From positions 1 through 8,276 of the forward strand of contig JAOZNB010000058.1 in NCBI GenBank assembly GCA_029933995.1: a stretch of 8,276 nt of DNA, in the 5' to 3' direction. Numbering within the stretch: the stretch's first letter is position 1; the number at the start of each line of letters is the position of its first letter. The notes below the pieces were generated by a model. The model was not told where the DNA came from. It ran no database searches and saw only the letters and a program-made list of their open reading frames with translations. Shown in pieces: positions 1 to 5,173 of this stretch. Origin of the DNA: Candidatus Moraniibacteriota bacterium (GTDB lineage: Bacteria; Patescibacteriota; Minisyncoccia; Moranbacterales; GCA-2747515). The position numbers and the translations under genes were made by a program.

Positions 1-8
1 CTTTTGCG

Positions 9-68
9 TTAGAATGGAATTTCATTTGAGGTATCATCTTGCGTTGGAGAAGACTTTTTCTTTCCCAT
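9..68 (-). CDS. possible 19-residue peptide with an SSB-like C-terminal tip
   Basis: Read on the minus strand, an ATG at 68-66 opens a 19-codon frame, MGKKKSSPTQDDTSNEIPF, closed by TAA at 11-9. An in-frame TAA at 80-78 rules out a longer protein. The peptide has a basic start, then a Ser/Thr/Gln/Asp linker and a terminal acidic NEIPF. This resembles the C-terminal tip of bacterial single-stranded DNA-binding protein (consensus DDDIPF), which recruits DNA repair and replication partners. The stretch is clearly richer in G+C than the A/T-only spacer at 69-118, as expected of coding DNA, and the start follows an A/T leader like those of the real genes nearby. It has no OB fold, so it is not an SSB. 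It could be a real micro-protein, a stranded ssb tail or chance. Another minus frame is also open to the left edge from an ATG at 37-35. Confidence 0.25.
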   Translation of the reverse strand: MGKKKSSPTQDDTSNEIPF

Positions 69-80
69 TTTTTTATTTTA

Positions 81-89
81 TGATATAAT
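81..89 (+). promoter_or_regulatory. extended -10 promoter for the DUF5684 gene
   Basis: TGATATAAT matches an extended -10 element (TG, one base, then a perfect TATAAT at 84-89). There is no convincing -35 box 16-18 bases upstream, which is tolerated at extended -10 promoters. The predicted transcript would start near 96 and have a leader of about 23 bases. Further TATAAT matches at 95-100 and 103-108 make the exact box uncertain in such AT-rich DNA. Confidence 0.45.
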
Positions 90-118
90 AAAAATATAAT
101 TATATAATAAATAAATAT

Positions 119-760
119 ATGGATGAAATAATGTCAGATGATATGCCAATTCCAGAGCTTTATATGGATGAGATGACAGAAGAAATGATGGAAGAAATGA
201 TGATGGAAGTGGGTTATGATGATGTGCCAATGGGCGATTACGGAACAACTGCAGATTTGGACGGGGCAGCTGTGGCAGGTATTTTTGGGAGTATAATACT
301 CATGTTTGTTGTGATGTTTGCAGTGATGGCTGTAATGATAGTTGCTTTTTGGAAAATCTTTACAAAGGCAGGTGAAGAGGGTTGGAAATCTTTGATTCCA
401 TTTTATAATACATATGTCTTGTTGGAAATTTCAGGAAAGCCTGGCTGGTGGTTAGTATGGTTTTTTGTTCCAATTGCAAATATAGTTGTTATGATTATGA
501 TGTATGATGGTTTAAGTAAATCGTTTGGCAAGGGTATAGGCTATACGCTTGGACTTATATTTTTGTCTCCAATATTTTTCTTGATGTTGGCATTTGGATC
601 TGCAAAACATGTTAAATCTTCTGACGGAGGAAATGATACAAATATTCCACCACAAAATTCAACACCACCACAGGGAATGCCTACACAAACATCTCCGCAA
701 ACACCTCAACAAGTTACAAAACAAACCTCACCACAAAATCCAGGACAACCAACAGTTTAA
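119..760 (+). CDS. DUF5684-type membrane protein with acidic Met-rich N-terminus
   Basis: This 213-residue membrane protein has unknown function. The core, residues about 84-160, carries the pattern I associate with DUF5684: GWKSLIPFYNTYVLL, then a GKPGWW segment leading into a hydrophobic helix. Membrane segments are about 51-78, 108-129 and 140-159. Residues 1-38 are unusual, with 11 methionines and 14 Asp/Glu, and there is no Lys or Arg before residue 79. By the positive-inside rule the acidic N-terminus should lie outside, with the GWKSLIPFYN loop and the C-terminus in the cytoplasm. Residues 165-213 form a Pro/Gln/Thr-rich, probably disordered tail with repeated TSPQ-like units. The start at 119 follows an A/T-only leader without Shine-Dalgarno; ATGs at 131 and 143 are alternatives. 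It looks monocistronic, between its own promoter and a terminator. I am sure of the gene and fairly sure of the family, but cannot assign a role. Confidence 0.85.
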   Translation: MDEIMSDDMPIPELYMDEMTEEMMEEMMMEVGYDDVPMGDYGTTADLDGAAVAGIFGSIILMFVVMFAVMAVMIVAFWKIFTKAGEEGWKSLIPFYNTYVLLEISGKPGWWLVWFFVPIANIVVMIMMYDGLSKSFGKGIGYTLGLIFLSPIFFLMLAFGSAKHVKSSDGGNDTNIPPQNSTPPQGMPTQTSPQTPQQVTKQTSPQNPGQPTV

Positions 761-780
761 ATAGGTTGATTAATCTTTTG

Positions 781-808
781 AAAAACTGTCTCAATGAGAC
801 AGTTTTTT
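781..808 (+). terminator. intrinsic terminator after the DUF5684 gene
   Basis: AAAAACTGTCTC (781-792) pairs perfectly with GAGACAGTTTTT (796-807) around a three-base AAT loop, and the T run continues to 808. It lies 20 bases after the stop at 760. The A run on the left arm means it could also stop minus-strand transcripts. Confidence 0.85.
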
Positions 809-841
809 GATTGTAATAATATAGCAAAAATATATAAATTA

Positions 842-850
842 TGCTATACT
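842..850 (+). promoter_or_regulatory. extended -10 promoter for capA-rlmN, possibly leaderless
   Basis: TGCTATACT is an extended -10 element (TG, one base, then TATACT, five of six matches to TATAAT). No good -35 box lies 16-18 bases upstream. Transcription should begin at about 856-858, and the capA start codon is at 858, so the mRNA may be leaderless or nearly so. The site lies just after the terminator at 781-808, where a new promoter is needed. Confidence 0.45.
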
Positions 851-857
851 TTTTCTA

Positions 858-1850
858 ATGAATAAATTTTTTATTACAATATTTGCACTTTCGTTTACTG
901 GAGCATTCTTAGCGTTCTTTGCATTTTCTAGTGCACAACCAGAAAAAGTTTTGAGTGTATCAAATATTCAACATCAACAAGAAAAAAAAGTTGAGGTAAT
1001 AAGTGAAGTCATTACTGACAAAGAACCTGTGCAAATTCTTTTTGGTGGTGATATGATGTTTGATCGATATATGCGTCAGACAGGTGAAAATAAGGGGTAT
1101 AAATATATTATATCTGATATGACAGATTTATTTAATGAGGTTGATTGTGTTGTAGCAAATCTGGAAGGTCCTGTGACAGATAATACTTCAGTGTCTGTTG
1201 GTTCAGAATTTGGTTCACCAAATAATTATCGGTTTACATTTGACTCTGCTAGTGTAGAAATGTTACAGAAAAACAATTTTTGTGCTGTTAATATTGGTAA
1301 TAATCATATTGGTAATTTTGGAGTAGAGGGAGTTGTACAAACAAAAGAATTTGTGCGTGCAAATGGTGTACATTATTTTGGGGATACTGGAATTGAAGAT
1401 GAACAAAGATATTTTATACAAGATTTTGATGGTGTAAAAATTGCATTTGTGAATTATAATCAGTTTACAAAAAATGCATTATCACATACGTTGGATGATA
1501 TGAAAAGCATAAAAGATAATTCAGACTTTGTTGTTGTATATACGCATTGGGGCGAAGAATATAAAACACAATCACGTGAAAATGAGCAAAATATTGCACA
1601 TCAGTTCATTGATGTAGGCGCAGATGTAATCATTGGTTCACATCCTCATGTCGTTCAAGAAAAAGAAGTATACAAAGGTAAAACAATTTATTATTCTCTA
1701 GGTAATTTTGTATTTGATCAATATTTTTCTAATGAAACTAAAAAAGGTCTCTTAGTTCAGGCTACTTTTGATACTGATAATGATACAATTATATTTGAAG
1801 AACATGAAGTAAAATTAACACCGTCTGGCAATACATTACTAATACGATAA
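858..1850 (+). CDS. CapA-family (PGA_cap) exported protein
   Basis: This 330-residue protein belongs to the CapA/poly-gamma-glutamate capsule family, which has a calcineurin-like metallophosphoesterase fold. Residues 1-26 form a signal peptide or membrane anchor with a possible cleavage after SSA (26), and a short linker runs to about 58. Family motifs then appear in order: GGDMMFDR (63-70), NLEGP (101-105), GNNH (147-150), HWGEEY (230-235), GSHPHVVQ (260-267) and SLGNFVFDQ (280-288), so the domain is complete. The usual Asp three residues after the NNH histidine is Asn153 here. In Bacillus, CapA takes part in poly-gamma-glutamate production or export, but no capB, capC or capD lies nearby, so a capsule role should not be assumed; a surface phosphoesterase-like or ligand-binding role is equally possible. 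It is followed 8 bases later by rlmN, probably in one transcript. Start 858 gives the intact signal sequence. Confidence 0.88.
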   Translation: MNKFFITIFALSFTGAFLAFFAFSSAQPEKVLSVSNIQHQQEKKVEVISEVITDKEPVQILFGGDMMFDRYMRQTGENKGYKYIISDMTDLFNEVDCVVANLEGPVTDNTSVSVGSEFGSPNNYRFTFDSASVEMLQKNNFCAVNIGNNHIGNFGVEGVVQTKEFVRANGVHYFGDTGIEDEQRYFIQDFDGVKIAFVNYNQFTKNALSHTLDDMKSIKDNSDFVVVYTHWGEEYKTQSRENEQNIAHQFIDVGADVIIGSHPHVVQEKEVYKGKTIYYSLGNFVFDQYFSNETKKGLLVQATFDTDNDTIIFEEHEVKLTPSGNTLLIR

Positions 1851-1858
1851 ATTATTTT

Positions 1859-2893
1859 ATGGATTACAAAAAACTTGAAAAATTGTTAGAAGAAAATAAT
1901 CAGCCTGCATTTCGATTTAAACAGATTACAAAATCTGTTTTTTATGATGGTGTGGGTAGTTTTGATGAAATTACAACTATTTCAAAAGATTTGCGAAAAA
2001 TGTTAAGTGAAGAATTAAGCAGTTATCCATTTACTGTAAAAGAAGTTGTTGTTTCTGGTGATAAGAGAGCTATAAAAGCTTTATTTGAGCTTAGTGATGG
2101 TAATGTCATAGAGTCTGTGCTTATTTCTCCAAAGCCAGAGGTTTGGTCCGCATGTATTTCATCACAGGTTGGCTGTGCAATGGCATGTGATTTTTGTGCT
2201 ACAGGTAAGCTGGGACTTGGACGTGATCTAATTAGTGATGAAATAGTTTCACAGGCTGTTTTTTGGCGAGGATATTTGCGAGAAAATAATATAGCGGGTA
2301 CATATACAAATATTGTATATATGGGTATGGGAGAGCCGTTTATGAATTGGGAGCATGTAAAAGAGAGTATCGAAGTGCTAACGGATGAAAATTTGTGTAA
2401 TTTTCCCAATCGTGGATTGTCAGTATCAACTTCTGGCGTTGTGCCAGGTATTGAGAAATTTGCAGATACTTTTGGACAGATTAATTTGGCAATTTCACTA
2501 CATTTTGCATTTGACGAGAAACGAGACAAATATATGCCAGTAAATAAGGCCTATAATTTAGAGAAACTTAAAAAGTCACTTCAATATTATTTATCAAAAA
2601 ATAAAAGAAGATTGTTTATAGAATATATAATGCTTGATGGAATAAATGATAGTAATGAAGATGCAATAGCACTTACAAAGTATCTTAGGTTAATAGGTGA
2701 TAAAAAGTTGATAATTGTTAATCTGATAAAATATAATTCAATTGATGAGGGGTTTGTGCCATCAACGGCTGGAAGTGTTCAAAGGTTTAAAGAACTGGTC
2801 AAGAGAGGTGGAATAGCTTGTACAATTCGTAAAAGTATTGGTGATGATATTCATGGTGCTTGTGGACAGTTGGCAGGTAAAAATAAATGTTAG
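1859..2893 (+). CDS. rlmN: dual-specificity 23S rRNA/tRNA adenine-C2 methyltransferase RlmN
   Basis: RlmN is a cytoplasmic radical-SAM enzyme that methylates C2 of adenosine 2503 in 23S rRNA and, in studied bacteria, A37 in some tRNAs. The 344 residues match the usual family size. The 4Fe-4S cluster motif CAMACDFC gives Cys106, Cys110 and Cys113. Seven residues before it, Cys99 in CISSQVGC corresponds to E. coli Cys118, which resolves the methylated intermediate. Cys335 in GACGQLAGK corresponds to E. coli Cys355, the residue that is itself methylated. MGMGEP (155-160), the SAM-binding strand motif, and SVSTSG (188-193) are intact. All catalytic residues are therefore present. The gene starts 8 bases after the CapA stop with no Shine-Dalgarno, ends in the window's only TAG, and has no terminator before the next gene. 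Cfr-type resistance enzymes share the fold, but the sequence looks like ordinary housekeeping RlmN. Confidence 0.95.
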   Translation: MDYKKLEKLLEENNQPAFRFKQITKSVFYDGVGSFDEITTISKDLRKMLSEELSSYPFTVKEVVVSGDKRAIKALFELSDGNVIESVLISPKPEVWSACISSQVGCAMACDFCATGKLGLGRDLISDEIVSQAVFWRGYLRENNIAGTYTNIVYMGMGEPFMNWEHVKESIEVLTDENLCNFPNRGLSVSTSGVVPGIEKFADTFGQINLAISLHFAFDEKRDKYMPVNKAYNLEKLKKSLQYYLSKNKRRLFIEYIMLDGINDSNEDAIALTKYLRLIGDKKLIIVNLIKYNSIDEGFVPSTAGSVQRFKELVKRGGIACTIRKSIGDDIHGACGQLAGKNKC

Positions 2894-2929
2894 TATATTT
2901 TCTTAGTGGATGTTTTTAATAAATCCTAG

Positions 2930-2935
2930 TATAAT
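2930..2935 (+). promoter_or_regulatory. possible -10 box before the peroxiredoxin gene
   Basis: A perfect TATAAT lies 34 bases before the peroxiredoxin start. A transcript would begin near 2942 with a leader of about 28 bases that includes the A/T motif at 2951-2969. The best -35 candidate at the right distance (TGGATG, 2907-2912) is weak, so this may only supplement read-through from rlmN. Confidence 0.35.
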
Positions 2936-2950
2936 GAAGATGTTAGATAA

Positions 2951-2969
2951 TTAATTAATAAATAAAGAT
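2951..2969 (+). promoter_or_regulatory. A/T-only translation leader of the peroxiredoxin gene
   Basis: TTAATTAATAAATAAAGAT sits directly before the ATG at 2970, with no Shine-Dalgarno. The 19 bases before the DUF5684 gene (100-118) agree at 16 of 19 positions. The leader of the potassium-channel gene (6614-6595, minus strand) shares the first 12 bases at nearly the same distance from its ATG. A role in recruiting ribosomes is inferred; part of the likeness is expected in AT-rich DNA. Confidence 0.4.
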
Positions 2970-3638
2970 ATGGAGTTTTTAGAAGAAGCAGTAACCTTTC
3001 CGCTTATTGGAGATAATTTTCCAGAGTTGGACGTTCAAACAACGCATGGTAATATGAGTTTGCCAAAGGACATGAAAGGAAAATGGTTTGTATTATTTTC
3101 ACATCCTGGAGATTTTACACCAGTGTGTACAACAGAGTTTGTTGCTTTCAATAAGAGATATAACAAATTCAAAAAGCTCAATACAGAATTAGTAGGACTT
3201 TCTATTGATCAAGTATTCTCACATCTTAAGTGGACGCAGTGGATCAAAGAAAATTTAAATGAAACAATTAAATTCCCAATTATTGCTGATGGCATGGGGG
3301 CGGTTTCAGAAGAGCTTGGAATGATTCATCCTGGAAAAGGTGATAATACTGTACGAGCTGTATTTATTGTTGATGCAAAAGGCATTGTTCGTGCAATTAT
3401 GTATTATCCACAAGAAGTTGGACGTAATGTTGATGAAATTTTGCGAACGGTAGAAGCATTACAAATATCAGATAAAAATGGTGTAGCAACACCAGAAAAT
3501 TGGCCAAATAATGAGCTTTTTGGTAAAGATGTTATCATTCCTCCAGCAGCAGATGAAAAAACTGCAAAGGCACGTATGAAGCAAAAAGGATGCCTTGATT
3601 GGTGGTTTTGTCATAAGAAACTTACTAAGAGAAAATAA
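2970..3638 (+). CDS. peroxiredoxin, Prx6/archaeal thioredoxin-peroxidase type
   Basis: This cytoplasmic peroxiredoxin reduces hydrogen peroxide and organic hydroperoxides. In its 222 residues the active-site motif is PGDFTPVCTTEF, with peroxidatic Cys53 and its partner Thr50; Arg129 (in NTVRAVF) is the likely conserved active-site arginine. The length and the C-terminal domain place it in the Prx6 subfamily, not the shorter typical AhpC. Near the end, CLDWWFC provides Cys208 and Cys214, the arrangement known from archaeal enzymes such as Aeropyrum thioredoxin peroxidase (Cys50, Cys207, Cys213), where the C-terminal cysteines resolve the sulfenic acid. It should therefore act as a 2-Cys-type enzyme needing a thioredoxin-like reductant; no such partner is in the window. 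A strong terminator follows. The call is confident; its electron donor and phylogenetic origin are unknown. Confidence 0.95.
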   Translation: MEFLEEAVTFPLIGDNFPELDVQTTHGNMSLPKDMKGKWFVLFSHPGDFTPVCTTEFVAFNKRYNKFKKLNTELVGLSIDQVFSHLKWTQWIKENLNETIKFPIIADGMGAVSEELGMIHPGKGDNTVRAVFIVDAKGIVRAIMYYPQEVGRNVDEILRTVEALQISDKNGVATPENWPNNELFGKDVIIPPAADEKTAKARMKQKGCLDWWFCHKKLTKRK

Positions 3639-3649
3639 AATATTTTTTC

Positions 3650-3682
3650 AAAAAAGTCGTTCATGATAGAACGACTTTTTTT
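3650..3682 (+). terminator. intrinsic terminator after the peroxiredoxin gene
   Basis: AAAAAGTCGTTC (3651-3662) pairs perfectly with GAACGACTTTTT (3669-3680) around the loop ATGATA, followed by more T to 3682. It starts 12 bases after the stop at 3638 and should end the capA-rlmN-peroxiredoxin transcripts. The A run before the stem makes it possibly bidirectional. Confidence 0.88.
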
Positions 3683-3691
3683 GATTATTTA

Positions 3692-3720
3692 TTGCTGTTT
3701 TTCATTAAATGCAGTATCAT
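3692..3720 (+). promoter_or_regulatory. possible promoter of the unknown membrane protein gene
   Basis: TATCAT (3715-3720, five of six matches to TATAAT) lies 17 bases after TTGCTG (3692-3697, three of six matches to TTGACA). The start would be near 3727, giving a leader of about 27 bases. The terminator just upstream means the next gene needs a promoter here, but the match is moderate. Confidence 0.35.
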
Positions 3721-3753
3721 CAAATTATGAAGTAATAATTTATCTTTTGGTCT

Positions 3754-4992
3754 ATGACAAAGAAACAAAGCAATATTCTCGTGAGGAGTTTGAGTTTATT
3801 TGCGATTATTTTTATGACAATGTCAATCATTGGTATAACAATGTATCACAGTATACTTAATGAAAATTTATATAAAGATGCACTGGCTAAATCAGAAATT
3901 TATACAATTGTTGTAGATATTGTTGAGCGTAATATATCAGAATCACTTGTTGCATGGGAAAAGAATTTGGTAAATGAACTTATTCCAGGGGATGCATTTG
4001 GTAATAATAAATTGATCAGTGGCGCATTATTATTTGTACTTAATACCGTAGTAGAACAACAGACACCAGAACTGGTATCAAGTGTATTTGAAAAAATTGG
4101 TCTTGCTGAAGTATTTCAAAATGTTGTAGAAAAATCAATTGATCGTGATATTGCATGGCTCAAAGGAGAGCATCAAGCACATGAAATGTTTTCGTATATT
4201 CCAACTCCTGAACAAATTGAAAGTTTGAAAGGCGGTACATTTACACAATTATTGGATGGTGTAATAAAAAATGCTGTTGGTATAAATGCACTTGATGAAT
4301 GCACAAGTGATGCAGAAATTAATACAAATATTACCCATATTAATGAGGGCAATGTAGATAATGTTACATGTACATCGCCACAGATTGATAGATTACTAGA
4401 TGAACAATTGGCTAATTCAAAGATCAATACAGTTATTAATAAGGTTGGAGGTGGTGCAGATACAATTGCACAAGGCTCACAAGTTAATGCACTGCTAACT
4501 GATATTTTTGAATTTAGTTTAACGGTTGCAAATATTAAACAGGGAATGTTGGATATGCGTTCAACAATACATAATATTTTGACAACATCATATGTAATAC
4601 TAGGACTTTCTCTAATAGCTGGAGGATTTGCAATATTTTTGCAAAAGAAGGAAAAAAGATTGAGAGAGTCAGTAATTATTGTTTCTTCATCTGGTTTATT
4701 GATACTTGCTGCTACAGGATTATATTATTTGATGTTCTCACGCTTTTTAGTAAATGCAATTCCGCTAAATACAGTTACATTTAGCACAAACGCGCTTACA
4801 AGCGCAGAAGGGGCATTACTTGCAAATAGTTTACGGTTTATCTTGGATTATATTGTCACTGGGATTATATCACTTACGTTTAAGGTGGGTATCTGGATTT
4901 CGTTACTTGGACTTGTTATGTATGCGGGACTTAGGTCGTACAAACATAGAGTAGTGATTAAAAAGCAGTTTGATAGAATATATAAGAAATAA
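3754..4992 (+). CDS. unrecognised four-helix membrane protein with large extracytoplasmic domain
   Basis: I do not recognise this 412-residue protein. Residues 1-10 are basic, followed by one membrane helix (about 11-30). A long soluble part, about 31-275, should lie outside the membrane; it is predicted mostly helical and begins with NLYKDALAKSEIY. It contains exactly two cysteines, Cys183 and Cys206, which flank a short Asn/Asp-rich stretch and could form a disulfide. Three more helices follow at about 276-296, 305-327 and 367-393, then a strongly basic cytoplasmic tail rich in Lys and Arg. The N-terminal anchor plus large sensor-like domain plus terminal helix bundle resembles many uncharacterised envelope proteins, but no catalytic motif is visible. 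An in-frame TAA at 3736-3738 leaves 3754 as the first ATG; there is no Shine-Dalgarno. Terminators on both sides suggest a monocistronic gene. The gene is certain; its function is open. Confidence 0.85.
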   Translation: MTKKQSNILVRSLSLFAIIFMTMSIIGITMYHSILNENLYKDALAKSEIYTIVVDIVERNISESLVAWEKNLVNELIPGDAFGNNKLISGALLFVLNTVVEQQTPELVSSVFEKIGLAEVFQNVVEKSIDRDIAWLKGEHQAHEMFSYIPTPEQIESLKGGTFTQLLDGVIKNAVGINALDECTSDAEINTNITHINEGNVDNVTCTSPQIDRLLDEQLANSKINTVINKVGGGADTIAQGSQVNALLTDIFEFSLTVANIKQGMLDMRSTIHNILTTSYVILGLSLIAGGFAIFLQKKEKRLRESVIIVSSSGLLILAATGLYYLMFSRFLVNAIPLNTVTFSTNALTSAEGALLANSLRFILDYIVTGIISLTFKVGIWISLLGLVMYAGLRSYKHRVVIKKQFDRIYKK

Positions 4993-5009
4993 CTCTACAT
5001 AGTGTAAAT

Positions 5010-5040
5010 AAAAAACAGGCTTTAATATAGCCTGTTTTTT
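5010..5040 (+). terminator. bidirectional terminator between convergent transcripts
   Basis: AAAAAACAGGCT (5010-5021) pairs perfectly with AGCCTGTTTTTT (5029-5040) around a seven-base loop. It lies 17 bases after the plus-strand stop at 4992. On the minus strand it also ends in six T, so it can back up termination of the operon ending at 5174. Confidence 0.85.
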
Positions 5041-5119
5041 ATTTGTGTGAGTTTTGGTTAGGTTAGTCTGCCTATAAGCTACTACAGCAAAACATAAAGT
5101 AATAAGGATATATTTCAAA

Positions 5120-5149
5120 ATAAAAGATATCTTTAAAGATATCTTTTAT
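5120..5149 (-). terminator. 30-base perfect palindrome, probable terminator of the minus-strand operon
   Basis: The two halves of 5120-5149 are exact reverse complements, and the centre consists of two adjoining copies of AAAGATATCTTT (5123-5134 and 5135-5146). In the minus-strand transcript it can fold as AAAAGATATC, loop TTTAAA, GATATCTTTT, beginning 24 bases after the AI-2E-type gene stop. The stem is weak in G+C and the T run is short, so termination is likely but not certain; a protein-binding site is the alternative. Confidence 0.5.
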
Positions 5150-5173
5150 ATGGTCATTAATTATTTTTTGAGA

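Noticed and set aside
858..1850. poly-gamma-glutamate capsule locus
   Set aside because: Only a CapA-like gene is present; the synthase and export partners capB, capC and capD are absent from the window.
2023..2529. 168-codon minus-strand open frame inside rlmN
   Set aside because: It is fully antisense to a gene with every RlmN catalytic motif, and its Ser/Pro/Thr-rich translation has no recognisable domain.
1859..2893. Cfr-type antibiotic resistance methyltransferase
   Set aside because: Cfr shares the radical-SAM fold, but the motif contexts (CISSQVGCAMACDFC, GDDIHGACGQLAGK) are those of ordinary RlmN and no resistance or mobile context is present.
3663..3860. 65-codon plus-strand open frame before the unknown membrane protein
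   Set aside because: Its ATG is the loop of the terminator at 3650-3682 and it runs into the membrane protein gene in another frame; no conserved features.
4173..4427. 84-codon minus-strand open frame
   Set aside because: Antisense to the continuous 412-residue membrane protein gene, with no promoter or leader of its own.
4903..5118. 71-codon minus-strand open frame across the convergence zone
   Set aside because: It reads through the bidirectional terminator at 5010-5040 and into the end of the plus-strand gene; composition does not look like a protein.
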